Shown one piece after another: positions 1-5,484 of a DNA stretch of 5,484 bases (within the stretch, counting starts at the first letter, position 1; every line of letters starts with the position of its first letter). The notes beneath the pieces are model-generated. The model worked only from the letters and a program-made list of their open reading frames with translations. It did not search any database and was not told the origin of the DNA. The translations under genes were made by a program, and so were the position numbers. The stretch comes from Desulfobacula sp. Lineage in GTDB: Bacteria > Desulfobacterota > Desulfobacteria > Desulfobacterales > Desulfobacteraceae. The stretch is taken from positions 1 through 5,484 of the forward strand of contig JAOZRF010000019.1 in assembly GCA_029940245.1 (NCBI GenBank). Reading direction: 5' to 3'.

Positions 1-382
1 TTAATTCCGGTATATAGAGCGTAAAAAGGCCGGGAAGTAAAGCCCCTGGATTCAGAATCCAATTGCCGGGGTTCTGTTTATCACCGGAAATCTGTATGGT
101 AAACTTAAGCCAGACAGTCTGAGCCTCCCCCAGGTTGAGTATCCGGGTTTTCGACAATTCAAATTCCAGGCCCGGCAGGGGATCAGCCAGGTCCTCAATG
201 GTCAGTGACCCTTCCGGATCATTGAGGACATCAATATATGGCCCAAGAAAATAAGATTTTTCAAGCCCATTAAGGACAAGGGTTCTGTCCGATGCAAAAG
301 ACTCATGGGGCAATACAAAGAATGTCAAACAGAGGATGAAAACAAACAGACAAATGACATTTTTTTCAGGGAGCATCTTCAT
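1..382 (-). CDS. N-terminal part of a 7TMR-DISM-type membrane sensor protein (runs off the left edge)
   Basis: 127 codons are visible, read from the ATG at 382 leftwards; the rest lies outside the window. The first ~30 residues form a signal peptide: a short charged start (MKMLPEKN), a hydrophobic core (VICLFVFILCLTFFVLP) and an SFA-S cleavage-like site near residues 28-31. From about residue 36 the protein resembles the periplasmic 7TMR-DISMED2 domain, a ligand-binding fold placed before seven membrane helices in bacterial sensors. Supporting blocks are FLGPYIDVLNDPEGSLTIED (residues 45-64), LNLGEAQTVWLKF (82-94) and NWILNPG...LFTLYIPE (107-126). Family members usually end in a histidine kinase, GGDEF, phosphatase or similar output domain; which one applies here cannot be seen. 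The start is favoured by a good SD (AAGGA, 8 nt upstream); a second ATG two codons later is possible. It lies 11 bp behind the ATPase-receiver gene and is very likely in its operon. Domain identification is from memory of the family pattern. Confidence 0.78.
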   Translation of the reverse strand, partial: MKMLPEKNVICLFVFILCLTFFVLPHESFASDRTLVLNGLEKSYFLGPYIDVLNDPEGSLTIEDLADPLPGLEFELSKTRILNLGEAQTVWLKFTIQISGDKQNPGNWILNPGALLPGLFTLYIPEL

Positions 383-390
383 GGGGCCGT

Positions 391-396
391 TCCTTA
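391..396 (-). promoter_or_regulatory. Shine-Dalgarno site overlapping the upstream stop codon
   Basis: On the minus strand the sequence TAAGGA contains the TAA stop of the ATPase-receiver gene (394-396) and an AAGGA ribosome binding site eight bases before the sensor ATG at 382. This arrangement suggests translational coupling of the two genes. It also supports 382 as the sensor start. Confidence 0.6.
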
Positions 397-2565
397 TTTT
401 TTTAATAGCCGCTTGATTCTTGCCAGCAGCCTTTCCTTGTGTATTGGTTTGCTGATCCAGTCGTCTGCACCCATGTTAAGTGCCTTTATTTCAGTTTCTT
501 CTGCCGGGCTTGCCGTGAGCATGATCACTGGAATTTTTGACACCTTGGAATGATCTTTTAATTTTTTTATAAAATCAAGCCCATTCATTCCAGGCATGTT
601 ATAGTCCACCAGAATCAGATCGGGCGGATATTTAAAAACCTGGTACAGCCCCTCCTGTCCATGGGATACTGCAACCACCTCGTAAAATTCGCCGGTCAAT
701 ATTTTTTTAATGAGTCTTAAAATGGCTTCGTCATCATCAATCACCAGAATACGATCTTTCAAGCTCAATTTTTGACTCGCATCCAAAGGCATGAGCGAAT
801 CTGATACTGGCTCACTGCCTTTTTGGGGTGATTGTGGCAAAAAAGAAGGTTTTTGCCCTTCTTTTTTTCTTTTGGGCGGGGCGACCCTGATTACTTCGTC
901 AAGGGTGGTCAGTCCGGCAGCAGCTTTTTGAAATCCGTCTTCCATCATTGACTTCATGCCTGACATCCGGGCAGCGTTAAGTATATCCAAATCCTGGGCA
1001 TTGTCCAGGATCATTTTTTCAATATCCTTGTCAGGCACAAACAGTTCATAAATCCCGATTCTTCCTGAATACCCTGACCCCAGACAGCCGGCACATCCTT
1101 GACCACGCTTGAAAATGCCTGGTTTTGCATCAGGAAACATGGCCAGTATTTTTTCGGGTATAAGGTCTTCCCGGCTGCAGTCCGCATGGATTTTTCTGAC
1201 CAGTTTCTGGGCAATAACACACAGCAGAGATGAAGTAATCCAGAAAGGTTCCATCCCCATATTTATAAGCCGGGTCACGGCAGATATGGCATTATTTGTG
1301 TGCAGGGTACTGAGAACCAGATGCCCGGTCTGGGCTGCCTGGAGGGCAATTGCTGCGGTTTCCTTATCCCTGATTTCACCAATCATGACCACGTCCGGGT
1401 CCTGGCGTAAAAGAGATCTCAACCCCTTGGCAAATGTCATGCCCGTGGCTTTATTGACTTGAACCTGGTTGATTCCGGGCAGTGAATATTCTATAGGGTC
1501 TTCAATGGTTACGATATTGATTTGCGGGGAAAAAATATATCCCAATGCTGAATACAAGGTGGTGGTCTTGCCGCTGCCTGTGGGACCTGTAATCAGGACA
1601 AGGCCTTTGGGTCGCTTGAGCAGAGCCTTGAAACGCTCAAGCTCTGATTTTGTCATGCCCAGTTTTTCCAGAGGTAATGTCAGACTCGCTTCCAGAATCC
1701 TGATAACGATTTTTTCACCATAATAGGTTGGCAGAGAAGAGATCCGCAAGTCAAAGGACCGTTCCATGACCCGTATCCTTGCCCGTCCGTCCTGGGGGGT
1801 TCTGCGCTGGGTGATATCCAGGTTGCTCATAATTTTTATCCTGGATATTACAGAAGGATGGGCTGTTTTTGTAAAAGACATAACGTCCCGCATGATCCCG
1901 TCCACCCGGAATCGAACGGCAACATCATTTTCCTGGGGCTCAATGTGGATATCACTGGCCTGCTCCTTGATGGCATTGGCAATAATCCCATTGGTTAGCT
2001 GCCGTATAACCCCGCCCTTTGCAGCTCTTTCAAGATTGATAAAACTGATGTCTTCCTGGTCATCAATCGTATCCATGACCTGGATTTCATCTGCAGCGGG
2101 ACCTTTCTCTGAAAAAAAAGCGTCCTGGGCCTCAAAGGGCGGAGAGTGGTATCGCATAAGGAAATCAAGGATGACCCTGTCTTTTTCAATGGCTGGTTTT
2201 GTGCGATATCCAGTAATAAAGGCCATATCCTTAAGGGTCTCATAGTCAGTTGGATCGACCATGGCCACCCATAGGAACTTGTCCTTGAATCCAAGGGGCA
2301 CCACATGATTCTTGTAACAAAAAGCAGCCGGAATAAGATCAAGGATCTTTGAATTGATTTTTTTTGATGCCAGCCCAGCCAGTGGGATTTTTAGCTGGTG
2401 GGACAGAACCCGGAAAATATCATCTTCTGTCACCAGATCCATCAGGATCAGGATATCACCCAATCGTTTTTTTTTCTTTTTTGATTCAACCAGTGCCTGG
2501 TCAAGTTGTTCAGGGGAAAGAAGGTTTTCCTGAACAAGAATTTCCCCTATTTTTTTGCGTTTCAT
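394..2565 (-). CDS. PilB/GspE-family assembly ATPase with MshEN-like N-terminus and C-terminal receiver (REC) domain
   Basis: 723 aa. Family role: a cytoplasmic hexameric ATPase that powers type IV pilus or type II secretion pseudopilus assembly. Residues 5-57 show two 24-residue motifs (KIG..., RLG...Q) split by a five-lysine spacer, as in MshEN cyclic di-GMP-binding domains. Residues 58-140 match the rest of the T2SSE N-terminal domain. The ATPase core covers about 180-562: SDIHIEP (204-210), RRTPQDGR (254-261), Walker A GPTGSGKTT (327-335), Asp box IVTIEDPIEY (351-360), Walker B DVVMIGEIRD (391-400) and His box TGHLVLSTLHTN (413-424). The usual zinc tetracysteine reads H460-x2-C463...C491-x2-C494. 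A polar Pro/Ser/Lys linker (562-603) leads to a full REC domain (604-720) with D610-D612, phosphoacceptor D654 in VDYNMPGMNG, T684 and K706. All catalytic motifs are intact and the frame is open throughout. It lies 30 bp after the HPt gene and 11 bp before the sensor gene. The SD is weak (GGCGG), but no other in-frame start fits. No pilin, PilC/GspF or PilT gene is visible nearby, so whether it drives pili or secretion is open. Confidence 0.95.
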   Translation of the reverse strand: MKRKKIGEILVQENLLSPEQLDQALVESKKKKKRLGDILILMDLVTEDDIFRVLSHQLKIPLAGLASKKINSKILDLIPAAFCYKNHVVPLGFKDKFLWVAMVDPTDYETLKDMAFITGYRTKPAIEKDRVILDFLMRYHSPPFEAQDAFFSEKGPAADEIQVMDTIDDQEDISFINLERAAKGGVIRQLTNGIIANAIKEQASDIHIEPQENDVAVRFRVDGIMRDVMSFTKTAHPSVISRIKIMSNLDITQRRTPQDGRARIRVMERSFDLRISSLPTYYGEKIVIRILEASLTLPLEKLGMTKSELERFKALLKRPKGLVLITGPTGSGKTTTLYSALGYIFSPQINIVTIEDPIEYSLPGINQVQVNKATGMTFAKGLRSLLRQDPDVVMIGEIRDKETAAIALQAAQTGHLVLSTLHTNNAISAVTRLINMGMEPFWITSSLLCVIAQKLVRKIHADCSREDLIPEKILAMFPDAKPGIFKRGQGCAGCLGSGYSGRIGIYELFVPDKDIEKMILDNAQDLDILNAARMSGMKSMMEDGFQKAAAGLTTLDEVIRVAPPKRKKEGQKPSFLPQSPQKGSEPVSDSLMPLDASQKLSLKDRILVIDDDEAILRLIKKILTGEFYEVVAVSHGQEGLYQVFKYPPDLILVDYNMPGMNGLDFIKKLKDHSKVSKIPVIMLTASPAEETEIKALNMGADDWISKPIHKERLLARIKRLLKK

Positions 2566-2595
2566 AAAAAAGACCGCCGTGCATAAAAACGTGGG

Positions 2596-2901
2596 TTAAT
2601 CAGAAACAATCTTAACTTTATCCAGATAATCTGCCAGCAATGCCAAGGCTTGTTCAATAGCATGAACATCATTATTTTTTGCATTTAATTCAAGTGTTTT
2701 TCCAATTTCTCCGGCCTGGTCAAAACCAAAACTTTCGGCACTGCCTTTCATACGGTGACCTATGGTCTGTACTGACTGGATATCCTGGGTATTGACAGCT
2801 TGCCGGGCAGCATGGAGGTATTCCACAAGTTTTCCCTTATACCAGACGGCCTCATCTGCCAGATCTGGATCAGGTGTGATCAGAATTCTGTCGTTTATCA
2901 T
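2596..2901 (-). CDS. Small HPt (histidine phosphotransfer) domain protein
   Basis: 101 aa when started at the ATG at 2901. HPt proteins relay a phosphoryl group between receiver domains through a surface histidine on a four-helix bundle. The signature IGHRMKGSAESFGF is present, with phosphorylatable H49, K52 and G53 in this numbering, followed by an amphipathic helix with EIGKTLE. The N-terminus ILITPDPDLAD resembles the 'VDPDLEDLIP' opening that I recall from other stand-alone HPt proteins. The frame stays open up to an ATG at 3033 (145 aa), but that start has no SD and its extra 44 residues do not look like part of an HPt fold. The 2901 ATG has a strong AAGGGGA SD seven bases upstream. The gene is first in the minus-strand operon, 30 bp before the ATPase-receiver gene, whose REC domain is an obvious candidate partner. 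It has no kinase or other output domain of its own. Confidence 0.88.
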   Translation of the reverse strand: MINDRILITPDPDLADEAVWYKGKLVEYLHAARQAVNTQDIQSVQTIGHRMKGSAESFGFDQAGEIGKTLELNAKNNDVHAIEQALALLADYLDKVKIVSD

Positions 2902-2908
2902 CTGAATT

Positions 2909-2915
2909 TCCCCTT
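2909..2915 (-). promoter_or_regulatory. Strong ribosome binding site that decides the HPt start
   Basis: The minus strand reads AAGGGGA followed by seven bases and the ATG at 2901. The alternative ATG at 3033 is preceded only by AAGTAAATATCC, with no SD. This favours the shorter 101-residue HPt protein. Confidence 0.65.
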
Positions 2916-2965
2916 GCATTAAAGAATCATTTAAATTCTTGTAACAATTTGAATTTAAAAAATCA

Positions 2966-2971
2966 ATTATA
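2966..2971 (-). promoter_or_regulatory. Candidate -10 box (TATAAT) for the HPt-ATPase-sensor operon
   Basis: The minus strand carries a perfect TATAAT hexamer. Transcription would start near 2959, giving a leader of about 58 nt before the 2901 ATG, and it would exclude the longer 3033 start. No good -35 box lies 16-18 bp upstream, so either an activator is needed or the match is chance in AT-rich DNA. Confidence 0.3.
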
Positions 2972-3155
2972 AAACCCGCATTTCTTTTTGATTTTGACTG
3001 CAGGTGTGACCCATTCATCTGTATATTCTTCATGGATATTTACTTTTTTTTATGGTTTAATAAAAAAACGATTATTTTTCATTATTACAAAATTGTTAAA
3101 TTTAATCTGTCAGGTCGGATCATTTTTCCGGCAATAAAAAAACAAAGAATAGAAA

Positions 3156-3980
3156 ATGATCAATCCATATCATATGCTTTATATTTATTATTTTGATGGT
3201 GTTCCCTTTGTTGATAGGATGGTGCAGGATAATGAAACCTTTCTTGGGACCTGGGTGGAAGAAGAGATTTCTTTTCTTTTTTTTTCTTCTCCATCAGATG
3301 ACATGATTGAAAGAATTCTTAACAAAAATAAAGGTATCTGCCTGGTTGAAAAATATGAAATGACAGGTGAACAATGGCATGGCGATAAGATCGAGCCATA
3401 TTATGTAAATGATCTTTGCATTTGTCCGCCATGGAATGATCCTGTTGTGAATAAGGGGATCGTTAAAAAAATTCTGCTGGATCCGGGAGTCGTGTTTGGG
3501 ACGGGCCGTCATCAGACAACAGAAGACTGCCTTTATCTAATCCATCGATTGTGTACAGAAAACAAGATAGAATCTGTCCTGGATATTGGTACGGGGACAG
3601 GGCTGTTGTCCCTCGGGGCTGCCGCGCTGGGTTGTAAACAGGTGATGGCATGTGATTTCAACCTTCTGGCAGTTAAAACCACCCTGAACAATATCTGTCT
3701 TAACGGATTTGAAGACAGGATTCTGGCTTTCCAGGCAAGGGGGGAGGAGATAATGGGTATTGCCTGTGATCTTTTGGTTGCCAATATCCATTATGATGTT
3801 ATGCGCCATATAATTGAAAGTCCGTTTCTTTTTGAGAAAAAATGGTTTATCCTTTCCGGGCTTCTCAATTCCGAAGCCGGAAAAATATTGGCATCATTGT
3901 CTCAAAACAATGTTCATATCATTGAAAGACGTTGCCCTGATGGGATCTGGAATACCATCCTCGGAAAAAGAGCATGCTAG
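3156..3980 (+). CDS. prmA: Ribosomal protein L11 methyltransferase (PrmA family)
   Basis: 274 aa, close to the usual PrmA length of about 290. PrmA is a cytoplasmic S-adenosylmethionine-dependent enzyme that trimethylates ribosomal protein L11. Residues 1-100 are the variable N-terminal substrate-recognition region. The linker motif DPGVVFGTGRHQTT (109-122) corresponds to the family's PGxAFGTGTHxTT. SAM-binding motif I is VLDIGTGTGLLSLGAAALG (141-159), with the acidic residue ending strand 2 at D167 in MACDFN. The catalytic-region motif LLVANIHYDVM (206-216) matches PrmA's VANIxxxxL, and the end carries LSGLL (234-238) and WNTILGKR. The start is the first ATG after an in-frame TAG two codons upstream; it has no clear SD (preceding bases GAATAGAAA), and an ATG six codons later is possible. 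The patatin-like gene follows after 38 bp and may be co-transcribed. Some family residues are substituted (R for T and Q for P in the FGTG loop; T for C in motif I), so a related protein methyltransferase is a minor alternative. Confidence 0.88.
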   Translation: MINPYHMLYIYYFDGVPFVDRMVQDNETFLGTWVEEEISFLFFSSPSDDMIERILNKNKGICLVEKYEMTGEQWHGDKIEPYYVNDLCICPPWNDPVVNKGIVKKILLDPGVVFGTGRHQTTEDCLYLIHRLCTENKIESVLDIGTGTGLLSLGAAALGCKQVMACDFNLLAVKTTLNNICLNGFEDRILAFQARGEEIMGIACDLLVANIHYDVMRHIIESPFLFEKKWFILSGLLNSEAGKILASLSQNNVHIIERRCPDGIWNTILGKRAC

Positions 3981-4008
3981 TTTAATGATTTGCATAAAAT
4001 AAATTTTT

Positions 4009-4014
4009 AAAAGG
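4009..4014 (+). promoter_or_regulatory. Ribosome binding site of the patatin-like gene
   Basis: AAAAGG lies four bases before the ATG at 4019. The spacing is on the short side but acceptable. The 38-bp gap after prmA contains no terminator-like hairpin, which fits read-through from prmA. Confidence 0.45.
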
Positions 4015-4018
4015 TATC

Positions 4019-5086
4019 ATGTTTGATAATATATCCATACTTGCAGGGTCTAAAGCCTTCAACATCATTCAGGATGAGGGGCTTGATCTGTCCCGGGTAA
4101 AAGTTATTGCCGGTGCTTCCGGTTCTGCTAAATTTCTGGTATTAACCGGAATTGACAGGGTTTTGGTGTCTTTATTCAGAGGGCGGACAGAGCCTCTTTA
4201 TCTTGTTGGGACGTCAATCGGTGCATTTCGAATGGCTGCCTTTTGTCAGAGAAATCCACTTGAAGCAATTGGAATACTTGAAAGGGAATATATTGCCCAG
4301 CATTATGACCTTAAGCCGACAAAAGCGGATATTGCCAGGGAAACAAAAAAAATTTTAAATGCATATATTGATGATCGAGAAATCGAATCCATGCTCAATC
4401 ACCCTTTTATGCGGATCAGTTTTTTATCCAATAAATGCAAAGGTCTTGTAAAAAGTGAAGGTTTTTTGATCCAATTGCTGGGCATAGGGCTTGCGGCAGG
4501 TGTAAATTTATTGAGTCGGAACAGACTGGGTATTTTTTTTGAAAGAGCTCTTTTTTGTGGTCCAGGCAAAAAACCACCTTTTGCTTCCATGAATCAATTC
4601 CCCATGAACATCTATGATTTAACGGCCTTTAATTTTAAATCTGCATTGATATCTTCGGGATCAATTCCACTCGTAATGGAGGGGGTTTGTGCTATTGACG
4701 GTGCACCAGGAGTATTCCGGGATGGCGGAATACTTGATTATCACCTGGACATACCATTTTTGCCCAATGAGGACGGACTTGTTTTATACCCCCATTTTTA
4801 TGAAAAAATTACACCTGGGTGGTTTGATAAACGACTAAACCGCAAACCATTAAGCCGTCACATGGAAAATGTGGTGCTTGTCGCACCATCAAGCACATTT
4901 GTGAAAAGTCTTCCCTTTGCAAAAATACCCGATAGAAAAGATTTTAATACCTTTAAGGGCAAAGATAAAGAGCGCATTGCGTATTGGAAAATAGTCGTTA
5001 AAAAAAATAAGCAATTGGGGGATGAATTTTTTGAAGCCGTGCAATCCGGAAAAATAAGACAAATTGTAAAGCCACTTGTGATCTAA
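4019..5086 (+). CDS. Patatin-like phospholipase family protein
   Basis: 355 aa. Patatin-like proteins are lipid acyl hydrolases with a Ser-Asp dyad. The nucleophile elbow is LVGTSIGAF, with S66 in a GXSXG motif after a hydrophobic strand (PLYLV). The catalytic Asp is D235 in FRDGGILDYH, preceded by the family-like ALISSGSIPLVMEGV (209-223). The segment VIAGASGSAKFLVLTGIDR (29-47) takes the place of the glycine-rich GGGxR/KG oxyanion loop and resembles the 'GASGGPKWL' variant branch of the family, with Ser in place of the second Gly. There is no signal peptide and no clear membrane helix, although 150-165 is hydrophobic, so a cytoplasmic or membrane-associated enzyme is likely. The C-terminus is rich in lysine (residues 303-351). 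It follows prmA by 38 bp, and its stop overlaps the convergent transporter gene. The substrate cannot be inferred; in bacteria the family includes membrane-lipid remodelling enzymes and secreted toxins, and the lack of an export signal favours the former. Confidence 0.85.
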   Translation: MFDNISILAGSKAFNIIQDEGLDLSRVKVIAGASGSAKFLVLTGIDRVLVSLFRGRTEPLYLVGTSIGAFRMAAFCQRNPLEAIGILEREYIAQHYDLKPTKADIARETKKILNAYIDDREIESMLNHPFMRISFLSNKCKGLVKSEGFLIQLLGIGLAAGVNLLSRNRLGIFFERALFCGPGKKPPFASMNQFPMNIYDLTAFNFKSALISSGSIPLVMEGVCAIDGAPGVFRDGGILDYHLDIPFLPNEDGLVLYPHFYEKITPGWFDKRLNRKPLSRHMENVVLVAPSSTFVKSLPFAKIPDRKDFNTFKGKDKERIAYWKIVVKKNKQLGDEFFEAVQSGKIRQIVKPLVI

Positions 5087-5484
5087 TATTTTCGAATTAA
5101 AAGTACGCCGGCAGTGATCAGCGTGATGCCTAAAAGTCGCAGCCAGCTAAATGACTGCACAGGGATACCTAAAAGGCCAAAGTGATCCAGGAAGACTGAC
5201 ATTGCAAGTTGCCCTGCTATGATAAGGCCGAAGGTCAAGGTGGCGCCAAGTTTTGGTGCGATGATGATGATGGCGGTTACATAAAAAGCGCCTAAAAGGC
5301 CGGCAGACCAAACAGTCCAATGGATATTTCTTGCATGGCGGATACTTGCAAATTCTACCCGGGTGACGATTGCATAGCACAAAAGACCAATGGTTCCCAC
5401 TAAAAATGAGATTAAGGCTGCATAAACAGGATCTCCAATTACCCGCCCCATTTTTCCGTTCAGCCCTGCCTGCAAAGGGGCCAG
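5083..5484 (-). CDS. DMT-superfamily YdcZ/DUF606 small membrane protein, N-terminus cut by the right edge
   Basis: 133 codons are visible, beginning L-A-P-L-Q-A-G-L-N at the window edge and ending in TAG at 5083-5085. The family consists of short (about 140-150 aa) inner-membrane proteins of the drug/metabolite transporter superfamily, thought to act as transporters, often in pairs. Recognisable blocks are LQAGLNGKMGRVIGDP, AALISFLVGTIGLL, GLLGAFYVTAIIIIAPKLG, IIAGQLAMSVFLDHFGLLG and LLGITLITAGVLLI. About four hydrophobic segments are visible. Probably only some 10-20 N-terminal residues are missing. A TTG at 5475 could in principle start translation, but the frame continues with family-like residues to the edge, so it is more likely an internal leucine. 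It converges on the patatin-like gene with a 4-bp overlap of stop codons. The substrate is unknown. Confidence 0.85.
   Translation of the reverse strand: MAPLQAGLNGKMGRVIGDPVYAALISFLVGTIGLLCYAIVTRVEFASIRHARNIHWTVWSAGLLGAFYVTAIIIIAPKLGATLTFGLIIAGQLAMSVFLDHFGLLGIPVQSFSWLRLLGITLITAGVLLIRKY

Larger units (their letters stand above)
2902..3155. promoter_or_regulatory. AT-rich divergent intergenic region between the HPt operon and prmA
   Basis: This 254-bp stretch separates two divergent transcription units and should hold both promoters. It is rich in A and T tracts. It contains the HPt ribosome binding site (2909-2915), a candidate minus-strand -10 box (2966-2971) and, near the plus-strand gene, a short imperfect hairpin (3114-3132). 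I could not assign a convincing plus-strand promoter or a sigma-54 site. The part from 2902 to 3033 is an open in-frame extension of the HPt frame but is more likely non-coding leader. No RNA gene is recognisable. Confidence 0.5.

Noticed and set aside
305..553. 82-codon plus-strand open frame spanning the sensor/ATPase junction
   Set aside because: Antisense to the signal peptide and the end of the receiver domain; the hydrophobic look of its translation is a shadow of the coding strand.
1109..1462. 117-codon plus-strand open frame
   Set aside because: Antisense to the Walker B and His-box region of the ATPase, with no ribosome binding site and no recognisable protein pattern.
1766..2245. 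159-codon open frame on the plus strand inside the ATPase gene
   Set aside because: It lies fully antisense to conserved ATPase and N-terminal domain codons, has no SD, and the translation shows no domain pattern.
3114..3132. Six-pair hairpin (GTCGGA / TCCGGC, one G-T pair) before prmA
   Set aside because: No T tract follows on either strand, so it is not an intrinsic terminator, and six pairs are weak evidence for a regulatory leader.
2902..3155. Sigma-54 promoter or riboswitch in the divergent gap
   Set aside because: No TGGCAC-N5-TTGC match on either strand and no extended paired structure could be found by eye.
5087..5102. TTTT...AAAA inverted repeat after the patatin stop as a terminator
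   Set aside because: The stem has only four A-T pairs, has no GC core, and lies within the end of the transporter gene.
5473..5475. TTG as the start of the YdcZ/DUF606 gene
   Set aside because: The reading frame continues to the window edge with residues (L-A-P) that fit the family, so the gene is more likely cut off by the edge.

Overview
The window looks like chromosomal DNA of a Gram-negative, Desulfobacterota-type (deltaproteobacterial) organism, possibly a Desulfobacter/Desulfobacula relative. This is an inference from gene content and protein style: a PilB/GspE-type ATPase, a short 'DPDL'-type HPt protein, a PrmA with an 'LYIYYFDG' N-terminus and a 7TM-DISM-type sensor. No marker gene fixes the taxonomy.

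Minus-strand block (positions 1-2901, read right to left). Three tightly spaced genes look like one signalling operon. The first is a small HPt phosphotransfer protein (2901-2596). After 30 bp comes a 723-residue type II secretion/type IV pilus assembly ATPase with an MshEN-like N-terminus and a response-regulator receiver domain fused to its C-terminus (2565-394). After 11 bp, with an SD that overlaps the ATPase stop codon, comes the N-terminus of an exported sensor with a 7TMR-DISMED2-like domain (382 to beyond position 1). Together they suggest a membrane sensor, a phosphotransfer protein and a motor ATPase that may be controlled by both phosphorylation and cyclic di-GMP. This is the most interesting part of the window.

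Divergent AT-rich gap (2902-3155). This 254-bp stretch separates the signalling operon from the plus-strand genes and holds a candidate minus-strand -10 box. I see no RNA gene in it.

Plus-strand block (3156-5086). A PrmA-type ribosomal protein L11 methyltransferase is followed after 38 bp by a patatin-like phospholipase of the variant with a 'GASG' glycine-rich loop plus a GTSIG nucleophile elbow. They are probably co-transcribed, with no obvious functional link.

Right edge (5083-5484, minus strand). The C-terminal part of a DMT/YdcZ (DUF606) small membrane transporter converges on the patatin gene, and the two stop codons overlap by 4 bp.

I found no tRNA, rRNA, CRISPR array, insertion sequence, attachment site or convincing intrinsic terminator.
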